64,000 nucleotides of DNA from Variibacter gotjawalensis. Lineage in GTDB: Bacteria; Pseudomonadota; Alphaproteobacteria; Rhizobiales; Xanthobacteraceae. Under the pieces are notes generated by a model, which saw only the letters and a list, made by a program, of their open reading frames with translations, was not told the origin of the DNA and did not search any database. Location of the stretch: NCBI RefSeq assembly GCF_002355335.1, contig NZ_AP014946.1, positions 124,001 to 188,000 on the forward strand. The letters are read 5' to 3'. A program made the position numbers and the translations under genes. Shown here piece after piece: positions 36,849-45,598 of the stretch (its first letter is position 1; the number at the start of each line of letters is the position of its first letter).

Positions 36849-37709
36849 TCAATCCAAACAGAAACCTTGGGCACGCACAAATGCGCCGAAATCCGCTCGT
36901 TGCGGATCGGCATATTGGCGGGCTTTGTCTTCCGACCATCCATACAGATCCGGCACGCCCCAACGCTCCGGCTGCCGCGGCTTCGGTGCATGGATCGCCG
37001 CGCGACGACGATCGTAAGCGTCGACATGTTCTTTGACATTAGCATCATCGAAACGGTCAATGTGCACGGTCGCCGAAAGTGGAAGCCGCGCCGACATATG
37101 CGATTCGCCCTCCGGCCAGCCAAGCGTGAGGCCCGCGATCGGAACCACGCGCTCCGGCAGACTGAGCAGCTTCGCGACATCGAACACGCGATCACGCAGC
37201 ACGCTGATCGGACAACATCCGAGTCCAGCGGCCTCGGCGGCGCGGATGAAGCTCGTCATCACGATGGCGGCGTCGACGCTCGCGTTGAAGAATGCGTCGA
37301 GATGATCGTTTGGAAACGGCTTCTCACGCCAACCGGAAATTTGCGGCAAACGCCGCCCATTGGCGAGGAAAACGACGAAAACGGGCGCGTTTCGGACCCA
37401 AGGCATCGACGGCAGCATGTCGGCAATCGCGTCGTGAATTGTACGATCGCGCACGATGAGAATGTCGCCTTGCTGCAGATCGCTCTTCGACGGCGCGGAG
37501 AGCGCGCAACCGCAGAGAAGGCGCAACATCTCGTCGCTCACCGGTTTCGCCGCATAGCGCCGCGTGACCTTGCGGCTCGCCATGCGTGCAAGGTCTGACA
37601 GCCCAGAAATCTCCGGATCGACGGCGAAATCTTCGCCGAAGCGCTGCTTCAGCGCGTTTTGCATCGCCGATGCGGCGACACTCGCGTCTTCGTTACTATC
37701 GTGTTTCAC
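36849..37709 (-). CDS. Nitroreductase-family flavoprotein
   Basis: 286 residues. The FMN-binding features are RKVTRRYAAKPVSDEMLRLL near residues 52-71 and GLGCCPISVLRD later. C-terminal helices PKPRQPERWGVPDLYG complete the protein. The family reduces nitro compounds, quinones or flavins with NAD(P)H; BluB-like or dehydrogenase roles are possible. It is upstream of the amidase in the same orientation and divergent from the NitT/TauT-type binding protein at 37827. The first 45 residues are an extension before the core with no signal features. Confidence 0.82.
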   Translation of the reverse strand: MKHDSNEDASVAASAMQNALKQRFGEDFAVDPEISGLSDLARMASRKVTRRYAAKPVSDEMLRLLCGCALSAPSKSDLQQGDILIVRDRTIHDAIADMLPSMPWVRNAPVFVVFLANGRRLPQISGWREKPFPNDHLDAFFNASVDAAIVMTSFIRAAEAAGLGCCPISVLRDRVFDVAKLLSLPERVVPIAGLTLGWPEGESHMSARLPLSATVHIDRFDDANVKEHVDAYDRRRAAIHAPKPRQPERWGVPDLYGWSEDKARQYADPQRADFGAFVRAQGFCLD

Positions 37710-37826
37710 GCCCTGCCCCTGTTTTTGCGCCGCACGCTTGACGGTTTCGGCTGCGACGCATCTTATGCTCGTTATAAACTAAGGCTAAGCGGGCGCGAGA
37801 ACCGCAAGCCGAGGGGAGCCGAGAAA

Positions 37827-38825
37827 ATGCGCAAACTTCTCCGCACGACGATGGTCGCCGCCGCGCTGACCGCTGCTTTCATTGCGACCGCGTCCGCGCA
37901 GACTGTGCGCATCGCGAAGCAATTCGGAATATCGTATCTGCCGCTCACCGTGATGGAGGAGCGAAGACTTCTCGAAGAACACGGCAAAAAGCTCGGCCTC
38001 GACATCAAGACTGAGTGGGTGCGCTTCACGTCCGGCACGCCGATGAACGAAGCGATATTGTCGGGCAATCTCGATATCGCATCCGGCGGCGTCGGTCCGC
38101 TGCTGACGGCATGGGGCCGCACGAAAGCCAATGTCGGCATCAAGGGCATCGCGGCGATTAACGCGATGCCGCTCTATCTCAACACGATCAACCCGAACGT
38201 GAAGACGATCGCGGACTTCACCGACAAGGATCGCATCGCGCTCCCGGCCGTGAAGGTATCGATCCAAGCCGTGACGCTGCAGATGGCGGCCGAGAAAGTG
38301 TTCGGCCCCGGTCAGCACTTCAAGCTCGAGCCGCTGACGGTGTCGCTCGGACATCCGGACGGCATGTCGCAGATGCTGACCGGCAAGTCGGAGATCAGCG
38401 GGCATTTTACGTCCGCGCCGTTCCAGTATCAGGAACTCGAGGACAAGCGCGTGCGCAAAGTGCTCGACAGCTACGACGTGCTCGGCGGGCCGCACACCTT
38501 CAACTCGGTCTGGGCGACGACGAAATTCTACAATGAGAATCGCAAGGTCGTGCAGGCTTTCGTTGCGGCGCTAGAAGACGCGATGGCACAGATCAAGAAA
38601 GATCCTGCCGGTGTCGCGGCGCTCTGGGTGAAAGCCGAGAATTCGAAGCTTCCGGTTGCCGACGCGGAAAAAATCATTCGCGCGCCGGAAAACGAGTGGA
38701 CGCTGACGCCGAAAAAGATCATGCCATACGCTGACTACATGGCGCGCGTCGGGATGATTCCCACAAAGCCGACGAGCTGGAAAGACGTCTACTTCGACGA
38801 CATCCACAAATTGCCCGGGAGCTGA
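37827..38825 (+). CDS. ABC transporter substrate-binding protein, NitT/TauT (NMT1-like) family
   Basis: 332 residues from the ATG at 37827, with GAGGGGA upstream. Sec signal MRKLLRTTMVAAALTAAFIA, cleaved after ASA. The mature part TVRIAKQFGISYLPLTVMEE begins like nitrate/taurine/alkanesulfonate binding proteins, and ILSGNLDIASGGVGPLL is the typical second lobe motif. No permease or ATPase genes adjoin it. It starts the long plus-strand cluster, with the FeS subunit gene only nine bases after its stop. So its ligand is probably the compound oxidised by that cluster, perhaps an organic or sulfonated acid. Confidence 0.88.
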   Translation: MRKLLRTTMVAAALTAAFIATASAQTVRIAKQFGISYLPLTVMEERRLLEEHGKKLGLDIKTEWVRFTSGTPMNEAILSGNLDIASGGVGPLLTAWGRTKANVGIKGIAAINAMPLYLNTINPNVKTIADFTDKDRIALPAVKVSIQAVTLQMAAEKVFGPGQHFKLEPLTVSLGHPDGMSQMLTGKSEISGHFTSAPFQYQELEDKRVRKVLDSYDVLGGPHTFNSVWATTKFYNENRKVVQAFVAALEDAMAQIKKDPAGVAALWVKAENSKLPVADAEKIIRAPENEWTLTPKKIMPYADYMARVGMIPTKPTSWKDVYFDDIHKLPGS

Positions 38826-38833
38826 AATTCATC

Positions 38834-39544
38834 GTGTCGCGGACTGAGCATTTACGCGTGAACGTTTGGCGTGGTGCCGCCGAGGGCCGCTTCCAATCGT
38901 TCGCGGTGCCGCGCCGCGAAAACCAAACGATCCTCGACGTCGTCACCGAAATTCAGCGCGAGCAGGATGCGACGCTCTCGTATCGCTTCGCTTGCCGTGT
39001 CGGCATGTGCGGCTCCTGCGCAATGGTGGTCAACGGCAAGCCGCGCTGGACCTGCCGCACACGGGTCGCCGCCGTCGCCAACGGAAACGCTCTCACGATC
39101 GAGCCACTGCGCAATCTCACGGTCATCAAAGACCTGACGGTCGACATGGCCGAATTCTTCGACAAATGGGCGCGCGCGAAGGGATACTTCGAACCCGGCG
39201 ACAAGCCGCCGGAAGACTTCGCGGTCGTCAAGCCGGACACAACGGAACGCATCGCTGCGAATGCCGGCATCGAATGCATCGGCTGCGGCGTCTGCTATTC
39301 GGCCTGCGACGTCGTCGAATGGGAGAAGGATTACCTCGGTCCCGCGGCGCTCAATCGCGCGTGGACGCTGGTCAACGACGTGCGCGATCAAGGCAACGAT
39401 TCGCGCCTCAAGGCGGTATCGCAAAAAGGCGGTTGTCATTCCTGCCACACGCATATGAGCTGCACGTCATACTGCCCGAAACACATCGCGCCGACTTACG
39501 CGATCGCCGGCCTCAAACGTGCGAGCGTGCGGAGGCGTCCGTGA
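38834..39544 (+). CDS. sdhB: Complex-II-like iron-sulfur subunit (SdhB/FrdB)
   Basis: 236 residues from a GTG. The N-terminal ferredoxin domain has C54-x4-C59-x2-C62 and C74 for [2Fe-2S] (CRVGMCGSC). The C-terminal domain has C148, C151, C154 and C158, then C201, C204, C210 and C214, enough for [4Fe-4S] and [3Fe-4S]. The sequence HSCHTHMSCTSYCPKH is His-rich around these last Cys. It passes electrons from the flavoprotein (43676-45394) to the two membrane anchors. Unlike usual sdh operons, the flavoprotein gene is last and is separated by the exporter, fumarase and Bug genes. It is probably a second complex II, because housekeeping sdhCDAB operons are normally organised differently. Confidence 0.9.
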   Translation: MSRTEHLRVNVWRGAAEGRFQSFAVPRRENQTILDVVTEIQREQDATLSYRFACRVGMCGSCAMVVNGKPRWTCRTRVAAVANGNALTIEPLRNLTVIKDLTVDMAEFFDKWARAKGYFEPGDKPPEDFAVVKPDTTERIAANAGIECIGCGVCYSACDVVEWEKDYLGPAALNRAWTLVNDVRDQGNDSRLKAVSQKGGCHSCHTHMSCTSYCPKHIAPTYAIAGLKRASVRRRP

Positions 39545-39867
39545 ACGCCGTGATGTTCCTCGCGCAGCGTCTCAGCGCCGGAGTGCTAGGAATCGCGATC
39601 GCGGTGCATCTCGGGACGATTCTCTATGCAGTGCGCGGCGGCCTAACGGCGGGTGAGATCCTCGGCCGCACACAGGGCAATCTCGGCTTCGCGTTGTTCT
39701 ACGCGATCTTCGTCGTCGCGGTCGCAGTGCATGCGCCGATCGGCCTGCGCAATATCGTCGTCGAATGGACACGCTGGCGCGGGCGCTCGCTCGATATCGC
39801 GATGGCGTGCGTGATGGCGCTGCTCTTGTGGCTCGGCCTCCGCGCCGTTTATGCGGTGTACGCGTGA
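39541..39867 (+). CDS. Complex-II-like membrane anchor, first
   Basis: 108 residues from a GTG at 39541 that overlaps the FeS gene stop (GTGA). Three membrane segments. The first contains QRLSAGVLGIAIAVHLG and the second ends HAPIGLRNIVVEW. These recall the H-R-x-S-G and H-x3-G-LR heme/quinone patterns of SdhC/FrdC. Its stop TGA shares one base with the ATG of the second anchor. Such a pair of small anchors would hold one or two b hemes and a quinone site. Confidence 0.8.
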   Translation: MNAVMFLAQRLSAGVLGIAIAVHLGTILYAVRGGLTAGEILGRTQGNLGFALFYAIFVVAVAVHAPIGLRNIVVEWTRWRGRSLDIAMACVMALLLWLGLRAVYAVYA

Positions 39868-40205
39868 TGCGCGCGACACACCGGCGCCCCGGCTTCATCG
39901 CCGCAATGCTGCATCGCCTCTCCGGCATCGCGCTGGCGCTCTTTCTGCCGCTGCATTTCCTCGCGCTCGGCAGCGCGCTGAAGGGCGCGTCCGAATTCGA
40001 GCGCTTCCTCAAATTCACCGCGACGCCGCTGATCAAGATCGCGGAGTTCGGCATTGTGACTGCGCTGGCAATTCACATGACGCTGGGGCTGCGCATTTTG
40101 GCGATCGAGTTTCTCGACTTCCGCGAACACACCGCGACTGTCGTCTCGGTTTGCCTTGCCGCCGGCTTCGGCGTCGGCCTCGCGTTTTTGTTGAACGCCG
40201 GTTGA
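39867..40205 (+). CDS. Complex-II-like membrane anchor, second (SdhC type)
   Basis: 112 residues from the ATG at 39867, overlapping the first anchor by one base. Three membrane segments; LHRLSGIALALFLPLHFLALG in the first is the SdhC signature with likely heme His, and HMTLGLRILAIEF is in the second. The N-terminus MRATHRRPGFI is basic, as expected for a cytoplasmic lead-in. It is closer to canonical SdhC than the preceding gene. The exporter gene starts two bases after its stop. Confidence 0.82.
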   Translation: MRATHRRPGFIAAMLHRLSGIALALFLPLHFLALGSALKGASEFERFLKFTATPLIKIAEFGIVTALAIHMTLGLRILAIEFLDFREHTATVVSVCLAAGFGVGLAFLLNAG

Positions 40206-40206
40206 T

Positions 40207-40941
40207 ATGCTGAGCGAATATTCCTGGGGCACGCTCGGCGTCATCTGGCTCGGCGCATTGATCGGCGCGATCGCGTCGGGCGGTGCGGGCTTTGCCTTCG
40301 TTCTCGCAGCCGCATCGATCTGGCTTCACGTGCTCGACCCCGTGCGCACCGCGATCCTTTCGCTCGCGTCCTCGACGTTGATGCAGCTCGGCACAATCTG
40401 GCCGCTGCTGCCGCACGTGAAGGCCGAACGCGTCGGCCCCTTCATCGTCACTGGCTTAGTCGGCATTCCGCTCGGCGTCTGGCTGCTCACACGCACCGAC
40501 GCCAGCGTGATGAAGATCGGCCTCGGCGCCTTCCTCACCACCTTCGGTCTTTACGCCCTGCTCGCCCCGCGCCTGCCGGTCATCACCGGCGGCGGACGCG
40601 TGGCAGATGCAGTCGTCGGCTTCCTCGGCGGTATCCTGGGCGGCATCGGCGGCTATTCCGGCGTGCTGCCTACCATCTGGACCCAGCTCCGCGGCTGGCC
40701 GAAGATCGAGGCGCGCGCCGTCTACCAGCCCTATATCTTGGTCATCCAAATCGCGACGATCGCCGTCGTCGGCATCATCGCCCTCGACCGCACGACCGTC
40801 ATGCTGCAGCTTGCCATCCTGCCGCCGCTCGCGGTCGGCGGCTGGCTCGGCTGGCGTTTCTTCAGCATGCTGGACGAGCGGATGTTCCGGAAGGTGATCG
40901 CGGCCCTGCTGGTCATCTCTGGCGTGACGTTGGTATTGTAG
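40207..40941 (+). CDS. TauE/SafE (TSUP) family anion exporter
   Basis: 244 residues with about seven to eight hydrophobic segments in two related halves (GALIGAIASGGAGFAFVLAA and GFLGGILGGIGGYSGVLP), the hallmark of the TSUP family. Members export sulfite, sulfoacetate or other organic anions. Embedded between complex-II anchors and a fumarase/tartrate-dehydratase gene with spacings of 2 and 19 bases, it is clearly part of the same transcript. Sulfite export would fit with the SuyAB-like operon 7 kb to the left. Export or import of the cluster's dicarboxylate is the alternative. Confidence 0.88.
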   Translation: MLSEYSWGTLGVIWLGALIGAIASGGAGFAFVLAAASIWLHVLDPVRTAILSLASSTLMQLGTIWPLLPHVKAERVGPFIVTGLVGIPLGVWLLTRTDASVMKIGLGAFLTTFGLYALLAPRLPVITGGGRVADAVVGFLGGILGGIGGYSGVLPTIWTQLRGWPKIEARAVYQPYILVIQIATIAVVGIIALDRTTVMLQLAILPPLAVGGWLGWRFFSMLDERMFRKVIAALLVISGVTLVL

Positions 40942-40959
40942 AGAAAATCGGAGGAAACG

Positions 40960-41832
40960 ATGCAACTCGACAACCATGAAGTCGAAGAGCTCGCAATGTC
41001 GCTCTACATCCGCGCGCTCAAGCTGCTGCCGCCCGACATCAAGCGCGGCTTCGATCGCCTCGTCGCGACGGAGACTGACGCAACCGGCCGCGCCGTGCTC
41101 GACACGATGGTGCAGAACATTCAGGTCGCCGAGAAGACGCGCAATCTCCTCTGCCAGGACACCGGCATCCCGATCTACAACGTCACCATCGGCCGCAACG
41201 TCGACGTCGACGGTGTCGCGATGAAGGACGCGATCCGCCGCGGCTGCGAACGCGCGACGCGCGAACACCCGCTGCGCTCCTCCGTCGTGCATCCGCTCAC
41301 GCGCCATAACGAGCAGACATCGTGCGGAGTGCGCATCCCGATCATCAACATCGACTTCGATGGACGCGAGGAGACGGTCGAGATCGAAATGATCCCGAAA
41401 GGCTCCGGCTCGGAGAACGGCTCTTTCCTGCAAATGTTGATTCCGGCCGACGGCCCGAAAGCCGTGAAGCGTTTCGTCATCGACAAGGTGATCGAACTCG
41501 GCGGGCGCGTCTGCCCACCGACCATCGTCGGCGTCGGCATCGGCGGCACGTCGGATCTTTGCATGCACCTCGCCAAGATCGCGGCGACGCGCCCGCTGGA
41601 GACGAAATGCTCGGACCCTGAAGGCGCGAAGATCGAGAACGAACTTTCCGAAGCCGTCAATCAGCTCGGTATCGGCCCGCAGGGTCTCGGCGGGCGCTCG
41701 ACGTCGTTCCGCGTCCACGTCGAGGTCGCGGCGACGCACATCACGATGAATCCCGTCGCGGTGAATATTCAATGCCACTCGGCACGCCGCGCCAGCGCCG
41801 TCATCACACCGGGCGGCATTTCTTTTCATTAG
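40960..41832 (+). CDS. Class I fumarase / L(+)-tartrate dehydratase alpha subunit
   Basis: 290 residues, near the 303 of E. coli TtdA. Three Fe-S ligands are visible with the family spacing: C65 in LLCQDTG, C185 in GGRVCPP and C272 in QCHSARR. GVGIGGTSDLCMHLAK is the glycine-rich region. It pairs with the beta subunit encoded at 42897-43508 to form an oxygen-sensitive [4Fe-4S] hydro-lyase acting on fumarate, tartrate, mesaconate or a similar acid. A Bug binding-protein gene lies between the two subunit genes, which is unusual. The preferred substrate cannot be called. Confidence 0.92.
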   Translation: MQLDNHEVEELAMSLYIRALKLLPPDIKRGFDRLVATETDATGRAVLDTMVQNIQVAEKTRNLLCQDTGIPIYNVTIGRNVDVDGVAMKDAIRRGCERATREHPLRSSVVHPLTRHNEQTSCGVRIPIINIDFDGREETVEIEMIPKGSGSENGSFLQMLIPADGPKAVKRFVIDKVIELGGRVCPPTIVGVGIGGTSDLCMHLAKIAATRPLETKCSDPEGAKIENELSEAVNQLGIGPQGLGGRSTSFRVHVEVAATHITMNPVAVNIQCHSARRASAVITPGGISFH

Positions 41833-41894
41833 TGCTATAGAACAACGGCCGCGGGACCGGGCGCGGTAGTTGAGTAATAACAATAGGAACCGCA

Positions 41895-42875
41895 ATGACC
41901 GAACTTTCCCGCCGCACAGTGATTGCCGGCATCGCCGCATCGTCGGCCCTCGCAGCGACGCCTGCGCTCGCAGCATTTCCGGATCGCCTGATCAAGATCG
42001 TCGTGCCGTTCCCGGCCGGCGGCACCACGGACATCATCGCCCGCATTCTCTCGGCCAAGATGCCGCAAATGCTCGGCCAGACGGTTGTTGTCGAGAACAA
42101 GGGCGGCGGCGGCGGCACTATCGGCGCGGCCGAGACCGCGCGCGCAGCACCGGATGGTTATTCGCTCGGCATCGCCACGGTGTCGACGGTCGCGACCGCG
42201 CCGGCGATCCAGCCGAAGACGCCGTATAATCCGCTCACCGATTTCACGCCCATCATCAACGTTGCGGCGACGCCGAACGTGATCTCGGTGCATCCGTCCT
42301 TCCCCGCCAAGGATTACGCCGGCTTCCTCGCCGAGATCAAAAAGAACCCGGGCAAATACACATATGCTACGCCGGGCATCGGCTCGATCATGCATCTGCA
42401 GACAGAACTCTTCTGCAGCGCGACCGACACGAAACTCACGCACGTGCCGTATCGCGGCGCAGGTCCTGCGCTCAACGACGCGATCGCGGGCCACGTCTCG
42501 ATGATGTCCGACAATCTGCCGTCGTCGCAGCCGTTCTTCGCCGACGGCAAACTTATCCCTATTGTCGTCTCTGCCCCCCAACGCGTCGCGTCGGCGCCGA
42601 ATGTCCCGACCTTCGCGGAAGTCGGCTTGCCGATCGTGAACCGCGTTGCCTTCTACGGCGTCGTCGGACCGAAAGGTCTTCCCGACGATGTGACGAAGAA
42701 GCTGCACGAGGTCATCAAGAAGACGCTCGAAGACGCCGACATCCGCAAGCGCATCGAGGAGACCGGCTCGCTCGTCATCGCGAACACGCCGGCCGAATTC
42801 GCGCAGCAGATCAAGGAAGAGTTCGAGGTCTACAAGAAGGTCGTGCAAGACCGAAACCTCAAGCCCGAACAATAA
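41895..42875 (+). CDS. Tripartite tricarboxylate transporter binding protein (Bug/TctC), second copy
   Basis: 326 residues. A twin-arginine-like signal is visible: ELSRRTVIAGIAASSALAAT, with cleavage after PALA. The mature protein starts AFPDRLIKIVVPFPAGGTTD, the Bug ligand loop. GYSLGIATVSTVATAP and HVPYRGAGPALNDAIAGH are conserved family segments. It lies between the two fumarase/tartrate-dehydratase subunit genes with gaps of 62 and 21 bases, so it should bind the substrate of that enzyme or of the complex-II-like oxidase. No TctA/TctB partner genes are present. Confidence 0.92.
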   Translation: MTELSRRTVIAGIAASSALAATPALAAFPDRLIKIVVPFPAGGTTDIIARILSAKMPQMLGQTVVVENKGGGGGTIGAAETARAAPDGYSLGIATVSTVATAPAIQPKTPYNPLTDFTPIINVAATPNVISVHPSFPAKDYAGFLAEIKKNPGKYTYATPGIGSIMHLQTELFCSATDTKLTHVPYRGAGPALNDAIAGHVSMMSDNLPSSQPFFADGKLIPIVVSAPQRVASAPNVPTFAEVGLPIVNRVAFYGVVGPKGLPDDVTKKLHEVIKKTLEDADIRKRIEETGSLVIANTPAEFAQQIKEEFEVYKKVVQDRNLKPEQ

Positions 42876-42896
42876 CGCAAGCGCCGGAGTTCGCGC

Positions 42897-43508
42897 ATGG
42901 CCCATCACACGCTCGAAATGCCGATCGACGAGCGGCAGGTGCGCGAACTCCGCGTCGGCGACACCGTGACGCTGGAGCAGCGTCTCTTCGGCATTCGCGA
43001 CGCAACGCTGATCCATATGTTCGATCGCGGCCGCACGACGCGGCTCGATCTCAAAGGTCACGCCGTGATCCACACGGCGCCGAATGTGCGCCGCATCGAC
43101 AAGCCGCCCGAAAATGCGCCGCGTTACGAGCCGCTCTGCATCGGCACGACGACGTCGCAACGCATGGAGCACTTTACGCGGCAGTTGATGGAGCGCGAGG
43201 GCGTGCGCATCATCATCGGCAAAGGCGGCATGGGCACGCACACGCAGGACGCCTTTCGCGATCTCGGCGGCGCGTATCTAGCGATCGTCGGCGGTGCCGC
43301 AGCGCTGGAGACGACCTGGATCGAGGAGATCGAGGACGTCGACATGGACGACCTACATCCCGAGAGTCTCTGGCAATTCCGCATCAAAGGCTTCGGCCCG
43401 CTGCTGGTGACGATGGATTCGCACGGCGGCTCGCTTCATGCGGACGTCAACAAGATCGCCGCCGATCGCCGCGCCGCCGTGCTCGCCAGCATCGGGGCGG
43501 AAGAGTGA
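42897..43508 (+). CDS. Class I fumarase / L(+)-tartrate dehydratase beta subunit
   Basis: 203 residues, essentially the size of E. coli TtdB (201). Diagnostic parts are GTTTSQRMEHF, where the family reads GPTTxxRM, IIIGKGGMG, VGGAAALETTWIEEIE and the terminal LVTMDSHGGSLHADV. This subunit carries the swivelling domain that binds the substrate carboxylates, while the alpha subunit holds the Fe-S cluster. The usual GP before the TTT motif is replaced by C-I-G, and an upstream TAPN replaces the aGP turn, so specificity may differ from plain fumarase. Confidence 0.9.
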   Translation: MAHHTLEMPIDERQVRELRVGDTVTLEQRLFGIRDATLIHMFDRGRTTRLDLKGHAVIHTAPNVRRIDKPPENAPRYEPLCIGTTTSQRMEHFTRQLMEREGVRIIIGKGGMGTHTQDAFRDLGGAYLAIVGGAAALETTWIEEIEDVDMDDLHPESLWQFRIKGFGPLLVTMDSHGGSLHADVNKIAADRRAAVLASIGAEE

Positions 43509-43520
43509 GTTTGCCTCACA

Positions 43521-43653
43521 CTCCGCTCACCCCCGCGAAAGCGGGGGTCCAGTTCGCGTGCGGCAGCACGCGCGGCAACCACAACACATTACGATTTCTT
43601 ATCGCCCTACCGCGCGCAAGCTGGATACCCGCTTTCGCGGGTATGAGCGGAGT
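43521..43653. repeat. Paired palindromic repeat (ACTCCGCTCA family)
   Basis: Two hairpins, CCCCCGCGAAAGCGGGGG (43531-43548) and CCCGCTTTCGCGGG inside 43625-43644, sit in inverted orientation. Each is bordered by exact copies of ACTCCGCTCA (43521-43530) and its complement TGAGCGGAGT (43644-43653). Together they form a REPIN-like unit of about 130 bases between ttdB-like and sdhA-like genes, where it may weaken read-through or stabilise the upstream mRNA. Confidence 0.85.
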
Positions 43654-43675
43654 TTGGCGCGGCGGCCGTCAATAG

Positions 43676-45394
43676 ATGCAAACGCTCGAAACCGACATCC
43701 TCATTCTCGGCGCGGGCGGCGCGGGTCTCTTCGCCGCGCTTCACGCGAAGAAGGCCAATCCAGATCTCGACGTCACCATCGCGGTGAAAGGTCTGCTCGG
43801 CAAATGCGGCTGCACCCGCATGGTGCAGGGCGGCTACAACGTCGCGCTTGCCGCGAACGACTCGGTCGAACGCCACTTCATGGACACGATCGAAGGCGGC
43901 GCCTGGCTCAACCATCAGAAGCTCGCGTGGCAACTCGTCGAAACGGCACCGATCCGCATCCGCGAACTCGAGAATGATCTCGGCTGCTTCTTCGATCGCA
44001 ATCCGGACGGCACCGTCCACCAGAAAGCTTTCGCCGGACAGACCTTCGATCGCACCGTGCACAAGGGTGATCTCACCGGCATCGAGATCATCAACCGCCT
44101 CGCCGAACAAGTCTGGCGCCGCAACATCAAGCGGCTTGAGGATCACCGCGCCCTCGATCTTATTCCGACTCCGGAAGGCGATCTCGCCGGCGTGCTGATG
44201 CTCGACATGCGCACTGGCGAGCCGACCTTCGTGCGCGCCCGCGCGACACTGCTCGCGACCGGCGGCGGCCCGACTATGTATCGCTACCACACGCCGTCCG
44301 GCGACAAGACCTGCGACGGCATGGCCATGGCACTGCGCGCCGGATTGCCGCTGCGCGACATGGAGATGGTTCAATTCCATCCGACCGGATTGCTCGCGGG
44401 CGAAGGCACGCGCATGACCGGCACCGTGCTGGAAGAAGGCCTGCGCGGTTCCGGCGGCTATCTCGTCGACTCCACCGGCGAGCGCTTCATGTTCGAATAC
44501 GATCAGCGCGGCGAGCGCGCAACACGCGACATCGTCTCACGCTCGATCATGCGCCGCATCCGCGAAGGCTACGCCTCGCCGAATGGCGGCGTCTATATTC
44601 GCATGGCGCATCTCGGGCCGGAGCGCGTGCGGCGCGAGTTCAAAGGCATGGTCGAACGCTGCGCCGATTGCGGCTTCGATCTTGCGGGCGGCCAGGTCGA
44701 AGTCATCCCGACAGCGCATTACATGATGGGCGGCGTTCAATTCGCGCCCGACTGCGCGACCGCGATGTACGGCCTCTACGCGGCCGGCGAGGACACCGGC
44801 GGCGTCCACGGCGCCAATCGTCTCGGCGGCAACGGTGTCGCGAACTCCACAGTCTATGGCGGCATTGCGGGTGATCGCATGGGCGCGCGCGTCAAACCCG
44901 GCAGCCCGCTTCCGCCTCCCAATCGCTTCGCGCTGAACGAAGCGCACGAGCGTGCCTTCGCGGCGCTCGGATTGCCGGGCGGCGATCTGGAAGGCATCCG
45001 GCGCGAATTGCAGAGCGTGATGTGGGACGACGTCGGCATTCTGCGCACGGCCGAAGGCCTCGACCGGGCGGCTTATACGCTGCAGCGGCTTTCCGCAGAC
45101 ATCGCCGCGATCGGCGTCCCGGCGCCGGAACCGCGCTACAATCTCACCTGGATGGATCGCATCAACATCGAGAACATGATCTTGGTCAGCCGCGCGATCT
45201 GCGCCGCCGCGCTCGCCCGTACGGACAGCCGCGGCGCGCATTTCCGCGAAGATTTCCCGGAACGCGGATCGCTCGAAGATTCCCGCTACACCGTCGCGAA
45301 GTTGTTCGACGACGACATCCGCGTGACGACGGAAGCCGTGCGCTTCACCCACGTCCGCCCGGGCGAAACGCTGATCCAAGACGCCGCCGAATAA
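43676..45394 (+). CDS. sdhA: Complex-II-like flavoprotein (SdhA/FrdA family), non-covalent FAD predicted
   Basis: 572 residues. The FAD-binding GAGGAGLFAAL starts at residue 12. The family site for the FAD-linking His (SHTVAAQGG) reads GCTRMVQGG here, with Cys46 at the His position, so the usual 8-alpha-histidyl bond is not possible. Active-site segments are otherwise kept: MVQFHPTGL, LRGSGGYLVD, and HYMMGGV near the C-terminal third. It oxidises succinate-like acids or reduces fumarate-like ones and hands electrons to the FeS subunit encoded 4.8 kb upstream. It is the last gene of the cluster, 167 bases after the beta fumarase gene and across a repeat. The C-terminal region is normal in length. 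Confidence 0.88.
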   Translation: MQTLETDILILGAGGAGLFAALHAKKANPDLDVTIAVKGLLGKCGCTRMVQGGYNVALAANDSVERHFMDTIEGGAWLNHQKLAWQLVETAPIRIRELENDLGCFFDRNPDGTVHQKAFAGQTFDRTVHKGDLTGIEIINRLAEQVWRRNIKRLEDHRALDLIPTPEGDLAGVLMLDMRTGEPTFVRARATLLATGGGPTMYRYHTPSGDKTCDGMAMALRAGLPLRDMEMVQFHPTGLLAGEGTRMTGTVLEEGLRGSGGYLVDSTGERFMFEYDQRGERATRDIVSRSIMRRIREGYASPNGGVYIRMAHLGPERVRREFKGMVERCADCGFDLAGGQVEVIPTAHYMMGGVQFAPDCATAMYGLYAAGEDTGGVHGANRLGGNGVANSTVYGGIAGDRMGARVKPGSPLPPPNRFALNEAHERAFAALGLPGGDLEGIRRELQSVMWDDVGILRTAEGLDRAAYTLQRLSADIAAIGVPAPEPRYNLTWMDRINIENMILVSRAICAAALARTDSRGAHFREDFPERGSLEDSRYTVAKLFDDDIRVTTEAVRFTHVRPGETLIQDAAE

Positions 45395-45396
45395 GC

Positions 45397-45410
45397 CGCT
45401 CCGCGGAGCG
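45397..45410 (+). other. Perfect palindrome after the flavoprotein gene
   Basis: CGCTCCGCGGAGCG begins two bases after the stop at 45392-45394. A possible RNA stem at the end of the cluster, but no T run follows, so a Rho-independent terminator is not claimed. Confidence 0.35.
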
Positions 45411-45598
45411 TCGTCAGCATAAAGTTGCGCACCAAGAAACTCTCACGCAGCACCGTGAAATTTGTGCAGACAGCATAGCTCGCAAACGCACAATCAAAAT
45501 TGCTCCTCTGGCGCAGCGACTTTTCTACTTTCTAAACCCACATGTGTGCGAGTGCCGCGTGCGCCGCAGGCACTTTCTGCCTTCATCTTCCGCATTTG

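Noticed and set aside
45397-45410. Rho-independent terminator after the flavoprotein gene
   Set aside because: Perfect palindrome but no following T run, so only a stem is reported.
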